Assembly (NCBI RefSeq): GCF_000381025.1
Contig: NZ_KB905814.1
Span: forward strand, 62,001 to 126,000
Origin: Streptomyces sulphureus DSM 40104
GTDB lineage: Bacteria > Actinomycetota > Actinomycetes > Streptomycetales > Streptomycetaceae
Direction of reading: 5' to 3'
DNA length: 64,000 nt
The notes under the pieces are model-generated. The model did not search any database. It had not been told where the DNA came from and saw only the letters and a list, made by a program, of their open reading frames with translations. The position numbers were made by a program, and so were the translations under genes. Position 1 is the stretch's first letter. Each line of letters begins with the position of its first letter. Of the stretch, positions 1-7,984 are shown piece by piece.

Positions 1-979
1 CGCCGCACCAGCGGGGGCGGATCGCGCGGAGCGCGGTGACGTCGAGCGCCTCGGCGGGGCCGACGGTGACCGTGTTCTCCACCGGGGAGATGTCGAGGAC
101 GTACCGCGGCTTGCCGTCGGGCGCGGGGTGGCCGAGGCGGAGGCCCTTGCGCTGTCCGACGGTGAAGCCGTACGCGCCCTCGTGGGTGCCGAGCCGCTCG
201 CCCGATTCGTCGAGGATCGCGCCTTCGGTGCGGCCGAGGCGGCGCTCCAGGAAGCCGCGGGTGTCGCCGTCGGCGATGAAGCAGATGTCGTGGCTGTCCG
301 GCTTCTCGGCGACGGCGAGGCCGCGCCGCTCGGCCTCGGCGCGGATCTCCCCTTTGGTGGTGAGGGTGTCGCCGAGGGGGAACATCGCGTGCGCGAGCTG
401 GCAGTCGTCGAGGACGCCGAGGACGTAGCTCTGGTCCTTCGCCGCGTCGCTGGCGCGGTGGAGCTCGCGGGTGCCGTCGGGGAGTTCGGTGACGGTGGCG
501 TAGTGGCCCGTGCAGACGGCGTCGAAGCCGAGGGCGAGCGCCTTGTCGAGGAGCGCCGCGAACTTGATCTTCTCGTTGCACCGCAGGCACGGATTGGGGG
601 TCCGTCCTGCCTCGTACTCCGCGACGAAGTCCTCCACGACGTCCTCGCGGAAGCGCTCGGCGAGGTCCCAGACGTAGAAGGGGATGCCGATGACGTCGGC
701 GGCGCGGCGCGCGTCGTGGGAGTCCTCGACGGTGCAGCATCCGCGGGCGCCGGTGCGGAACGACTTCGGGTTCTCGGAGAGCGCCAGGTGGACGCCGGTG
801 ACGTCGTGCCCCGCCTCGGCGGCGCGGGCTGCGGCGACCGCCGAATCGACGCCGCCCGACATGGCGGCGAGCACCCGCAGCGGACGCCGGGGGGCTGGCC
901 CCGGCTCGCCGGGGGCACTGGGAGCGGGGGCGGCCGCTCGGCCTGCTGCCTCGCGCTGGTGGGAGTTCGCGGCTGTCAT
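1..979 (-). CDS. mnmA: tRNA-specific 2-thiouridylase MnmA (3' end off window)
   Basis: MnmA uses ATP and relayed persulfide sulfur to thiolate C2 of wobble uridine-34 in certain tRNAs. The reverse strand from ATG at 979 reads through an N-terminal extension of about 35 residues into the PP-loop motif AAMSGGVDS. It continues with the family blocks [24 protein letters not shown] (catalytic Cys) and GHYAT, then DQSYVL and the [10 protein letters not shown] block with the second Cys. The reading frame is open to the left edge, so the C-terminal beta-barrel is missing. The ATG inside AAMSGG is too close to the motif to be a good start. A cysteine desulfurase on the same strand at 1952-3130 is the logical sulfur donor, although the amidase gene lies between them on the other strand. 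Confidence 0.93.
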   Translation of the reverse strand, partial: MTAANSHQREAAGRAAAPAPSAPGEPGPAPRRPLRVLAAMSGGVDSAVAAARAAEAGHDVTGVHLALSENPKSFRTGARGCCTVEDSHDARRAADVIGIPFYVWDLAERFREDVVEDFVAEYEAGRTPNPCLRCNEKIKFAALLDKALALGFDAVCTGHYATVTELPDGTRELHRASDAAKDQSYVLGVLDDCQLAHAMFPLGDTLTTKGEIRAEAERRGLAVAEKPDSHDICFIADGDTRGFLERRLGRTEGAILDESGERLGTHEGAYGFTVGQRKGLRLGHPAPDGKPRYVLDISPVENTVTVGPAEALDVTALRAIRPRWCG

Positions 980-1033
980 AACGGCCCCAGCCTAGTCGGA
1001 ACAGAGGACGGTCTCGAAGCCGTTGTTCATGCC

Positions 1034-1774
1034 GTGGACGATCAGCAGCGGCGCGGGCAGCGCGAGGAGCACAACCCGGCGGAAGGGTCGGACCGGGAGA
1101 CCGGCGACCGCGGCGCGACGGGCGCCGAGGGGCGCGGGGGCAGAGCCGGCAGGCGCGCGGTGCTGCTCGGGGGCGGTGCCGCTGCTCTCGGTGGACTCGC
1201 GTACGTCTCCAAGGACGGCCTCGGCCGCCTGTGGTGGCGGATGCCCTCCCACATCAAGCCGCGCGAGGAGGGCGAGGTCGACGACGCACGCGCCGACTGG
1301 GACGGCGCCTCCCCGAGCAACTGGCGCCAAGCGAGCCGCCCCGACGACTACGGCATCGACCGCATCGTCGTCCACGTCGTCCAGGGCAGCTACGCCGTCG
1401 CCCTGAAGGTCTTCCGCGACCCGGCGCACGGGGCCGCCGCCCACTACGTCGTGCGCAAGGACGGCCACCTGGCGCAGGCGGTCCGCGAACTCGACGTCGC
1501 CTACCACGCGGGCAACCGCGACTACAACCAGCGCAGCATCGGCATCGAGCACGAGGGCTGGGTCGACCGCCCCGAATCCTTCACGGAGTCGATGTACCGC
1601 TCCTCCGCCCGCCTCGCGGCCGGCATCTGCCGCCGGTACGACATACCCGCCGACCGCCGGCACATCATCGGCCACATCGAGGTCCCCGGAGCCGACCACA
1701 CCGACCCGGGCCCGCACTGGGACTGGGACCGCTATCTGCACATGATCGAGCAGGAGCTGCGGCGGGGGCGGTGA
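1034..1774 (+). CDS. Peptidoglycan recognition/N-acetylmuramoyl-L-alanine amidase (Amidase_2 fold)
   Basis: Predicted exported Zn-dependent amidase that cleaves the MurNAc-L-Ala bond of peptidoglycan. From GTG 1034 the protein has 246 residues. It begins with a polar N-region, then a twin-arginine-like GRRAVLLGG followed by a short Ala/Gly/Leu hydrophobic stretch, which suggests Tat export. The catalytic domain follows: IVVHVVQ (first His), AYHAG (second His), SIGIEHEG, and the C-terminal GHIEVPGADHTDPGPHWDW block typical of Amidase_2. The frame is open far upstream, but upstream sequence there is antisense to mnmA, so a start near 1034 is preferred. No strong ribosome-binding site is visible before it, and GTG 1160 is an alternative that would remove the signal. 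The gene is divergent from mnmA and convergent with the cysteine desulfurase. Confidence 0.85.
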   Translation: MDDQQRRGQREEHNPAEGSDRETGDRGATGAEGRGGRAGRRAVLLGGGAAALGGLAYVSKDGLGRLWWRMPSHIKPREEGEVDDARADWDGASPSNWRQASRPDDYGIDRIVVHVVQGSYAVALKVFRDPAHGAAAHYVVRKDGHLAQAVRELDVAYHAGNRDYNQRSIGIEHEGWVDRPESFTESMYRSSARLAAGICRRYDIPADRRHIIGHIEVPGADHTDPGPHWDWDRYLHMIEQELRRGR

Positions 1775-1951
1775 CCGCCGCCGCGGGGCAGCGAACTCCG
1801 GTCCCGCGACAGGGGATTCGTCCGCGAGGAGTCGCCGTCGCCCGGGCACCCGTCGTCGGTGCGATCATGCCGATCGGCGCGACGGGGACGCGCCCGACGA
1901 CCGGCTGGTCGAGCGCGCGGCCTCTGCCGACGAGCTCTCCTGCGGGGGCCC

Positions 1952-3130
1952 TCAGCTCAGCCCGGCGCTCCTCGCCCGCTCCACGACAGGGCCGATCGCG
2001 TCGGCGAGCGCGGCGACGTCCGCCTTGGTCGAGGTGTGGCCGAGCGAGAACCGGAGGGTGCCGCGGGCGAGTTCGGGGGTGCTGCCGGTGGCGAGGAGGA
2101 CGTGGCTCGGCTGGGCGACGCCCGCGGTGCACGCGGAGCCCGTCGAGCATTCGATGCCGCGGGAGTCGAGGAGGAGGAGCAGCGAGTCGCCCTCGCAGCC
2201 GGGGAAGGAGAAGTGCGCGTTGGCGGGGAGGCGTCCTGCCGGGTCCGGGTCGCCGTTGAGGACCGCGTCGGGGACGGCGCTCTGCACCGCGTCGACGAGC
2301 GTGTCCCGCAGCTCCGTCACCTCCCGTGCGTGCTCCTCGCGGCGGCCGACGGCGTGGTGGACGGCCGTGGCGAAGGCGGCGACCGCGGGGGTGTCGAGGG
2401 TGCCCGAGCGGACCTGCCGTTCCTGGCCGCCGCCGTGGAGCAGCGGGACGGGTGCGTACGCGCGCTGGAGGAGCAGCGCGCCCGCGCCGTACGGGCCGCC
2501 GACCTTGTGGCCCGTGACCGTCATCGCGGCGAGCCCCGACTCGGCGAAGTCGACGGGCACCTGCCCGAGCGCCTGCACCGCGTCGGAGTGCATCGGCACC
2601 CCGAACTCCGCCGCCACGGCGGCGAGTTCGGGGACCGGGTTGACGGTGCCGATCTCGTTGTTCGCCCACATCACGCTGACGAGCGCGGCGCTCTCCCCGT
2701 GCTCGGTGAGGGCCGCCCTGAGATCCTCGGCGCGGGTGCGCCCGTACGCGTCGACGGGGAGCCACACGACGGAGGCGCCCTCGTGTGCCTCCAGCCACTC
2801 GACGGAGTCGAGGACGGCGTGGTGCTCGGCCGGGCTCGCGAGGATCGTCGTACGCCGCGGCTCCGCTTCCCTGCGGGACCAGTAGAACCCCTTTATCGCG
2901 AGGTTGTCCGCCTCCGTCCCGCCGGAGGTGAGCACCACCTCGCTGGGCCGGGCGCCGAGCGCCGAGGCGAGCTGCTCCCGCGCCTCCTCGACGGTACGGC
3001 GGGCTCTGCGCCCCGCCCCGTGCAGCGAGGAGGGGTTGCCGACGACCGCGAGCTGCGCGGTGAACGTCCGCACGGCCTCCGGGTGCATGGGCGTCGTGGC
3101 GGCGTGATCGAAGTAGGCAGTGTGGGCCAT
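1952..3130 (-). CDS. Cysteine desulfurase, group I (IscS/NifS type)
   Basis: PLP enzyme that converts cysteine to alanine and a protein persulfide. The 392-residue product starts [19 protein letters not shown], the usual family N-terminus. It has the PLP-lysine region [12 protein letters not shown], the cofactor-binding [10 protein letters not shown], and the mobile catalytic loop [10 protein letters not shown] with its conserved cysteine, which marks group I rather than the SufS type. Length and start (ATG 3130) fit the family. No IscU scaffold gene lies next to it. Proximity to mnmA suggests that its main job is sulfur supply for tRNA thiolation, which is an inference from gene order. Confidence 0.93.
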   Translation of the reverse strand: MAHTAYFDHAATTPMHPEAVRTFTAQLAVVGNPSSLHGAGRRARRTVEEAREQLASALGARPSEVVLTSGGTEADNLAIKGFYWSRREAEPRRTTILASPAEHHAVLDSVEWLEAHEGASVVWLPVDAYGRTRAEDLRAALTEHGESAALVSVMWANNEIGTVNPVPELAAVAAEFGVPMHSDAVQALGQVPVDFAESGLAAMTVTGHKVGGPYGAGALLLQRAYAPVPLLHGGGQERQVRSGTLDTPAVAAFATAVHHAVGRREEHAREVTELRDTLVDAVQSAVPDAVLNGDPDPAGRLPANAHFSFPGCEGDSLLLLLDSRGIECSTGSACTAGVAQPSHVLLATGSTPELARGTLRFSLGHTSTKADVAALADAIGPVVERARSAGLS

Positions 3131-3303
3131 GGTTCCGCAATTCTACGGGGCCGCCGCGGCCAACGGTGGGGCGCGTGGTGGGGCGTGGGGGCGGGGTGGG
3201 GGTTGTGACGGAGTGCGGTGAGTGGGGGCGATGTGGTGGGGGGTGCGTGCTTGCTTCACGTGGCCGTGGTTGCGGCGCGGAAGCCGCACTCCTCCCGGCC
3301 CGA

Positions 3304-4422
3304 TCAGCCGTACATCGCCAGGCGGTACAGAGTCGCGAGCTCGTCGTCGATGGGATGGGGATGCGGCTTGCCGGAGGAGTCGAGTCCGTTCCACCTCTGG
3401 AAGTTGATCGCGACCGCCATCTGTCGCTTGCCGTCGGCACGGGTCATGGCCAGCGTTCCACCACCCCAGACCGTGCCTCCGTGACCCCAGAAGACGCTCT
3501 GGCCGGGGCCCTCCATCGGGTGCAGGCCGAGTCCGTACTCGATCGTCCTTCCCTCTTGGGAGACGACCGGGACGGTGCGCTGCATCTGCGCCAGCGACGA
3601 CGGGTTGACGATCTCCCCGGCCAGCAGCATGCCGTAGAAGCGGTTGAGATCCGCGACGGTCGATATCAGCGAAGCCGACGGCCCCACCCATGACATGTCG
3701 TAGACGCTGTAGTCGCGCGGCGGGTCGATCATGCCGAACCATGCCTCGTAGAGCCGCGAGTGCGGTCCGTTGACGTACGGGCCGACGGGGAATGCGGTGT
3801 CCCCGAGCTCGGCGCGCTCGATGACGTTCCGCGTGATGTACCGCTCGGCCGGAGCGCCGGTCACCTCTTCCAGCAGTTGGGCGAGGAGCAGGTAGTTGGT
3901 GTTGGTGTACACACCCGGAGTGCTGCCGGGGGCGCCGACGGCAGGTGCGGTGACGCCCATCTCGATCAGTTCGACGGGGTCGAACCGCGTGAGCCGGTGG
4001 TCGTCCAGGCTTTGGGGCCCGGTGTCCGCGAGGACGGGGAACGCCTTGAGGGACGGGTAGGCGTGAGGGAGGTATTCGGCGAGGCCGCTGGTGTGGTTGA
4101 GCAGCATGCGGACGGTGATCGCGTCACCGCGTTCTCCGGGAACGAGCCTCGGCAGGTACCGGCCGATCGGTGTGTCGAGACCGACCTGGCCCCCCTCGAC
4201 CTGCCGGAGAATCGCGGCGGCGGTAAAGGTCTTGGTGACGCTGCCGACGCGGTGCCGCATGTCCGAGGTGACAGGGCGACCGGTGGCGATGTCGGCGACC
4301 CCGGCGGCGCCGTGCCAGACCTGGTCGTCGTCCCGCACCTCGGCGAACAGGCCCGGCATCCCGGCGCGGTGGACGTTCTCCATGGCGGCGTTCAGCTCAG
4401 CGGAATGCAGTGGGTTCCCCAC
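3304..4422 (-). CDS. Serine hydrolase of the beta-lactamase class C/D-Ala-D-Ala carboxypeptidase family
   Basis: A 372-residue serine hydrolase. The catalytic signatures are present in order: SVTK (Ser-x-x-Lys nucleophile motif, inside HRVGSVTKTF), YTNTNY (Tyr-x-Asn), and WGHGGTVWGGG (the HxG/KTG equivalent). Start GTG 4422 is chosen because GAGAGG lies about nine bases upstream; an ATG at 4542 would add about 40 poorly conserved residues and run into the operator region. No clear signal peptide is seen, so the protein may be cytoplasmic, as with many esterase-type members. It is transcribed divergently from a TetR gene at 4611, with a palindrome between them, so it is probably that regulator's target. 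Substrate unknown; true beta-lactam hydrolysis is not implied. Confidence 0.88.
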   Translation of the reverse strand: MGNPLHSAELNAAMENVHRAGMPGLFAEVRDDDQVWHGAAGVADIATGRPVTSDMRHRVGSVTKTFTAAAILRQVEGGQVGLDTPIGRYLPRLVPGERGDAITVRMLLNHTSGLAEYLPHAYPSLKAFPVLADTGPQSLDDHRLTRFDPVELIEMGVTAPAVGAPGSTPGVYTNTNYLLLAQLLEEVTGAPAERYITRNVIERAELGDTAFPVGPYVNGPHSRLYEAWFGMIDPPRDYSVYDMSWVGPSASLISTVADLNRFYGMLLAGEIVNPSSLAQMQRTVPVVSQEGRTIEYGLGLHPMEGPGQSVFWGHGGTVWGGGTLAMTRADGKRQMAVAINFQRWNGLDSSGKPHPHPIDDELATLYRLAMYG

Positions 4423-4548
4423 GTCGTGCGTCCTCTCGTATGCGCCGGGGCGTGCTCCGTACAGCTCGCCTGACCCGGACAACGGGGCTCGAGGGGGACG
4501 CCGGTGCACCTGCTGCCAAGCCCCCTCGGCACACTCACGCACTCATTA

Positions 4549-4565
4549 TGCACACAGTGCGTGCA
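4549..4565. promoter_or_regulatory. Probable TetR operator between divergent genes
   Basis: The 17-bp sequence TGCACACAGTGCGTGCA is an imperfect palindrome with TGCAC/GTGCA arms and symmetric inner bases. It sits about 46 bp upstream of the TetR gene start (4611) and 127 bp upstream of the divergent serine hydrolase start (4422). A further half-site, AAGTGCA, follows at about 4571-4577. Size and position fit autoregulation by the TetR protein; this is inference from the sequence. Confidence 0.6.
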
Positions 4566-4610
4566 ACGCCAAGTGCATTGGTTAGACTGGGAGTTGACGA
4601 AAGGGGCAAC

Positions 4611-5291
4611 ATGGCAGGCCGAAGGCGCTGGTCGACCGAGGAGATCCTGGATGCGGCGGCGGAGCTGCTGCGCACGAGCGACGCCGAGTCGTTCAGCGTG
4701 CGCAAGCTGGCCGCTGCACTCGGGACCGATTCGTCCAGCTTGTACCGGCACTTCCGCAACAAGACGGAACTGCTGCGCGCGGTCGCCGACCGGATTCTTC
4801 TGGCCGCCATGGAGGGCCACACTTCCGAGGGCGACTGGAAACAGCGCATCACTTCCCTGGCCCTGCGCGTGAGAGAAGCCTTCGGACAGCAACCCCAACT
4901 CGCCACGATCTGGGGACTCTACGCGTCGAGCGGCACCGGTTCCCGGCTGGTCATGGAAGAGGTACTACAGGCACTGCGCGCTTCCGGACTGCCCGACGAG
5001 GAGGTCCCGGTGCACTATCACCGGATCGCGGTCCTCATCGCGGCGTTGATCGCCTCCGAGGCCGGGGCCGGCGCGGTCACCCCCGTCGAGCGCGAACAGG
5101 GCATGGAGCATTTCCGGGTGGCGGTGCTCGGCGCCGACCCCGAACTCTTCCCGTCCCTGGCCCACTTCGCCCGCGACATCCGCCCGCTCGGGGCGGACCG
5201 CCGCACCGCGTTCGAGGACATCCTCGCTGCCCAACTGGCCCACGTCGAGGCCACATTCCGCCCGAGCCGGCCGACCGACCCGGGGGCGTAG
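4611..5291 (+). CDS. TetR family transcriptional regulator
   Basis: A 226-residue repressor. Residues about 5-50 form the TetR helix-turn-helix: WSTEEILDAAAELL, then FSVRKLAAALGTDSSSLYRH, then FRNKTELLRAVADRIL. The remainder is the variable ligand-binding and dimerisation domain. Start ATG 4611 is preceded by AAAGGGG at a good distance; longer readings into 4410 overlap the divergent hydrolase gene and the operator. It probably represses itself and the divergent serine hydrolase at 3304-4422 through the palindrome at 4549-4565. The ligand cannot be predicted. Confidence 0.9.
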   Translation: MAGRRRWSTEEILDAAAELLRTSDAESFSVRKLAAALGTDSSSLYRHFRNKTELLRAVADRILLAAMEGHTSEGDWKQRITSLALRVREAFGQQPQLATIWGLYASSGTGSRLVMEEVLQALRASGLPDEEVPVHYHRIAVLIAALIASEAGAGAVTPVEREQGMEHFRVAVLGADPELFPSLAHFARDIRPLGADRRTAFEDILAAQLAHVEATFRPSRPTDPGA

Positions 5292-5511
5292 GCGAACACG
5301 ACGACAGGCGCCGCATCCACCCGATGAGTCCGGGTACTCCGGCAGGCGTCGCCACCGCCGGCGCGAGCCGGCCCACGACAGACCGCGGGCGGCCGAGCCC
5401 AAGAAGCAACACGGGCGCGTGGTGGACAAAGCCGAGGAGCCGGGCCGGCCACCGACGTGGGCCAGGCGGCACCTGCTCAGTTCTCGGACGCCCCTCCGCC
5501 GGCGCCCCCGT

Positions 5512-5904
5512 TCAGCGAGCACTGCCCATGTTCCTGTCGGCTTCGGCGCCTTCGAGCATGAGCGTCACCTCATCGATACGACGGAAGCGGCCGTCGGGTG
5601 CGAACTCGCCGAACACGTAGACCTCCGTGCGCACGGTGCGGCCGTCCGCCTTGGTGAGGTGGACGGTGTGCCGGTCGGCGTAGTGAACGCCGTCGTACAA
5701 CTCGTCGTGGACCTCGACGGAGCCTTCGGCCACGATGCCGCGCAGGTGGGCGATGTGCTCGAGGAAGGCGACGCGGTCGGTCCAGCGCCCGTCGGTGCGC
5801 TGACGGTAGTCGGGGGCGAAATGCCGGTCGGCAGCCTCGTGCAGGTCGAGTCCCGGCTTGAAGATCAGGTCGGTGAGTGCTGCGGCGATGTCGGTGCGGT
5901 GCAT
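5512..5904 (-). CDS. SnoaL-like/nuclear transport factor 2-fold protein
   Basis: A 130-residue protein of the NTF2-like superfamily (SnoaL/polyketide-cyclase-like fold), a small cone-shaped alpha+beta barrel used by enzymes and ligand binders. Visible features: an N-terminal helix, HFAPDYRQRTDGRW (the typical loop after helix 2), VAFLEHIAHLRGI, then beta strands ending FRRIDEVTLML. Start ATG 5904 is followed by a sensible N-terminus, and longer readings run into the operator zone and the divergent MarR gene. It is probably repressed by MarR, given two perfect palindromes in the short shared intergenic region. The reaction is unknown. Confidence 0.85.
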   Translation of the reverse strand: MHRTDIAAALTDLIFKPGLDLHEAADRHFAPDYRQRTDGRWTDRVAFLEHIAHLRGIVAEGSVEVHDELYDGVHYADRHTVHLTKADGRTVRTEVYVFGEFAPDGRFRRIDEVTLMLEGAEADRNMGSAR

Positions 5905-5923
5905 GGCGGACTTCCTCTCGTAC

Positions 5924-5946
5924 GTTGCGTGCGCGGCGCACGCAAC
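5924..5946. promoter_or_regulatory. Perfect palindromic operator 1 (MarR/SnoaL divergent promoter)
   Basis: An 11-bp arm GTTGCGTGCGC and its exact reverse complement are separated by one G, giving a 23-bp perfect inverted repeat. It lies 20 bp upstream of the SnoaL-like gene start, so a bound dimer would block that gene. Confidence 0.75.
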
Positions 5947-5965
5947 TGGACAGCATAATCCATAC

Positions 5966-5982
5966 GCGTGCGCCGCGCACGC
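5966..5982. promoter_or_regulatory. Perfect palindromic operator 2 (MarR autoregulation)
   Basis: GCGTGCGC and its exact reverse complement flank one C, making a 17-bp perfect palindrome with the same core as operator 1 and centred 39 bp from it. It ends 12 bp before the MarR start at 5995. A CATAAT box at about 5953-5958 lies between the two operators and may be a -10 element. Confidence 0.72.
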
Positions 5983-5994
5983 TAACCTGGGTCG

Positions 5995-6453
5995 ATGGAC
6001 ACCGAGGTGGGACGTGACATCGCCGACGCCCTGGGCGTGCTGCTCAAACGCAGCACTCGGCAAGAACTGCACCGAGCCCTGACCGCCGGTATGGGCGAAG
6101 CCGTGGATGAGCTGACCTACCCGCTGCTCAGCGGCCTTGCGCGCACCGGCCCTTGCAGCGCGGCCGACCTGGCCCCTGAGGTGGGACTCGACCGGTCCGG
6201 CATCACCCGCCGGGCCTCCAGGCTGGAGGAAGCCGGGCTCGTGCGGCGCGAACCGGACCCCTCCGACCAGCGCGCCACCCTGCTCGCCCTCACCGACGCG
6301 GGAGAACGCACGGTGCAGGCGTTGCGCGAGCGCCTGTCCGCCCGTATCACCATGAGCCTCGCCTCGTGGCCGGCCGACGAGGCCGCAGCCTTCGCCAACT
6401 CCCTGCGCCGCTTCGTCACCGACGGCCCGTTCTCCCAGGCCCACCTGCGTTAG
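5995..6453 (+). CDS. MarR family transcriptional regulator
   Basis: A 152-residue winged-helix repressor. Residues about 35-100 hold the MarR DNA-binding core: LTYPLLSGLARTGPCSAADL, then VGLDRSGITRRASRLEEAGL, then the wing VRREPDPSDQRATLLALTDAG, with the conserved DxRA-like DQRA. Start ATG 5995 has only a weak ribosome-binding site. The preceding palindrome at 5966-5982 suggests negative autoregulation together with control of the divergent SnoaL-like gene. The inducer is unknown. Confidence 0.92.
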   Translation: MDTEVGRDIADALGVLLKRSTRQELHRALTAGMGEAVDELTYPLLSGLARTGPCSAADLAPEVGLDRSGITRRASRLEEAGLVRREPDPSDQRATLLALTDAGERTVQALRERLSARITMSLASWPADEAAAFANSLRRFVTDGPFSQAHLR

Positions 6454-6562
6454 ACGTCCTGGGCACAGCCCCGGGTCGCCGCAGCGGGAAGGTCAACGGA
6501 CCGACCATCCGCCCAGCGCGCCAACGACCCCGTACGTTCACCGCCCGAGGGGCAGCCACCGA

Positions 6563-7093
6563 TCAACTGCCCCACTGCTCGACCCGGTTCACCGCCTCCA
6601 GCCGCCTCCTTCCCGAGCGCCCTCCCACGAGCACGCCGGCAGCCGCGAAGCAGACCCGGCCCGCCTCACCCGCCGCCTCCACGTACCGGTCGACCGCGGC
6701 TCCGCGCGCGTGCGGGCCGAGCGGATCGAGTCCGACGGCGAGGAGCACCTGACCGAGACCGGCGAGCATGTGCAGGCGCCGAGCCGGCTGGTGGAGGCGC
6801 AAGGCGTGCGGGGTGCCGTCGAGGTGCACGAGCAAGAGGCCGCCGCCGTGGACGGTGAGCCGCGGACCGCTCTCCGGAAGGAGCGGCCCCGGCGGCGAGG
6901 CACCGAGGGCTTCGGCGACGCCGCGCATCCGCGCCTCGATCGTCGCGGCGTCCTCACCGGTGCGGCGGGCCGGCGGGTGGGTGATCAGCAGCGGCGCGAA
7001 CTGCCGCCCGCCGGCGGTGAGATCGAGCCACAGGCGTACGTGGAGGGAGGCGATCAGCCCCGGTGTGGGCACGGGCGGCGCATGAGCGGTCAC
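6563..7093 (-). CDS. Hypothetical protein, last gene of a coupled three-gene set
   Basis: A 176-residue protein not recognised as a known family. It has no signal peptide or membrane helix. Readable features: IASLHVRLWLDLTAGGR near the N-terminus, GPRLTVHGGGLLLVHLDG in the middle, and a C-terminal Ala/Arg-rich helix. Start GTG 7093 is chosen because GGAGGTG lies just upstream and because it makes a GTGA overlap with the stop of the preceding gene (7090), a hallmark of translational coupling. It is probably co-transcribed with the two small genes and the XRE regulator upstream. Confidence 0.65.
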   Translation of the reverse strand: MTAHAPPVPTPGLIASLHVRLWLDLTAGGRQFAPLLITHPPARRTGEDAATIEARMRGVAEALGASPPGPLLPESGPRLTVHGGGLLLVHLDGTPHALRLHQPARRLHMLAGLGQVLLAVGLDPLGPHARGAAVDRYVEAAGEAGRVCFAAAGVLVGGRSGRRRLEAVNRVEQWGS

Positions 7094-7626
7094 CTGGGAC
7101 ACCTCCGTCCGCCCCGGACGCTCGCCAGGGCTGCGGCGTACGCACCGTAGAGGTCGGCGGAGTCGGTGAGCCCGCGGAGGTCGCGGGGCGGCACGATCCA
7201 CGACCTCGCATGGCAGGTGTGCGGCGCGATCACGCTCGGGTGCGGCACCTCGACGGTTTCCCCGGCGCCGAGTACGGCCGCGCCGGGGAGGTCGAAAACG
7301 GCGGCCGAGCCGGTCGGCACCAGGACGTCGACGCCGTACCGGGCGTGCAGCACCGGGCCCAACACGGCGCGCATGCACCGGAGTTGCCTCACCGTCTCCC
7401 AGCCCTCGGTCCTCGGGAGGCGAACGACGTCCCAGCCGACGCCGACCGGCAGCTCGGCCAGTCGGCCGTCCTCCCAGGCTGTCAGGGCGTCACGTACACC
7501 CGCCTGACAGACGCGAACCCAACTGACCGGCAAGAACACTTCGTGTGTAGAGGCGTCGGAGAGGCGTGCCCGACGAACGTGCTCGTCCGTCGTCCGACGG
7601 GGCTTCTGGGGGTTCTCAGGAGTCAT
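7090..7626 (-). CDS. Hypothetical protein, middle gene of the XRE-linked operon
   Basis: A 178-residue soluble protein. The centre reads GWDVVRLPRTEGWETVRQL, then GVDVLVPTGSAAVFDLPGA and HPSVIAPHTCHARSWIVPP. The alternation of short beta strands and loops is faintly like PrimPol-type N-terminal domains, but the similarity is too weak to name a function. The ATG start at 7626 overlaps the stop of the upstream small gene (7616), and its own stop overlaps the GTG of the next gene. This layout supports all three genes being real and co-translated. Confidence 0.65.
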   Translation of the reverse strand: MTPENPQKPRRTTDEHVRRARLSDASTHEVFLPVSWVRVCQAGVRDALTAWEDGRLAELPVGVGWDVVRLPRTEGWETVRQLRCMRAVLGPVLHARYGVDVLVPTGSAAVFDLPGAAVLGAGETVEVPHPSVIAPHTCHARSWIVPPRDLRGLTDSADLYGAYAAALASVRGGRRCPR

Positions 7627-7891
7627 GCCACTGTGCCCTGTTCGTACTCGCGCCGGTTGATGAGTCCTTGTGCGCGAGAGATATCCCGAGCTCGTCGTGG
7701 AGTTTCGCCGCGTCCGCAATCGTCATCACGAGCGCGCAGACTCCGATCGACACCCCGTCGTTCTGTAGTTCAAGCGGCAGCGCAAGCCGACCCGCTGCGG
7801 TACGCCGCAAGGCACCTGCCCGATGCAGCCGAAGTCCTTGTGCGGGATTGGCTGTGGCGGCGCGAACGCTCCGTCGCTGATGTCCCGTCAC
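7616..7891 (-). CDS. Small hypothetical protein, first of a coupled three-gene set
   Basis: A 91-residue protein, unrecognised. The first 35 residues are Arg/Ala-rich; the rest (LALPLELQNDGVSIGVCALV, then MTIADAAKLHDELGISLAH) looks like a compact alpha/beta fold. Start GTG 7891 is tentative because no good ribosome-binding site precedes it. The gene begins 94 bp after the XRE regulator stop on the same strand and overlaps the next gene by 11 bp, so co-transcription from the XRE gene is likely. Confidence 0.55.
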   Translation of the reverse strand: MTGHQRRSVRAATANPAQGLRLHRAGALRRTAAGRLALPLELQNDGVSIGVCALVMTIADAAKLHDELGISLAHKDSSTGASTNRAQWHDS

Positions 7892-7984
7892 ATGAGGACG
7901 GTAGAGCGCAAGGGAGAAGGCGACCCGGAACCGTCTTCCGGGTCGCCTCCGGCTCCGGGTACCGCGATCGAGCGGCGCCCCTGC

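Noticed and set aside
128..1033. N-terminal extension of the amidase frame
   Set aside because: It runs antisense through mnmA; the export signal begins only after 1034.
3304..4422. Antibiotic-resistance beta-lactamase
   Set aside because: SxxK, YxN and HxG motifs are shared with esterases and carboxypeptidases, and no export signal is seen.
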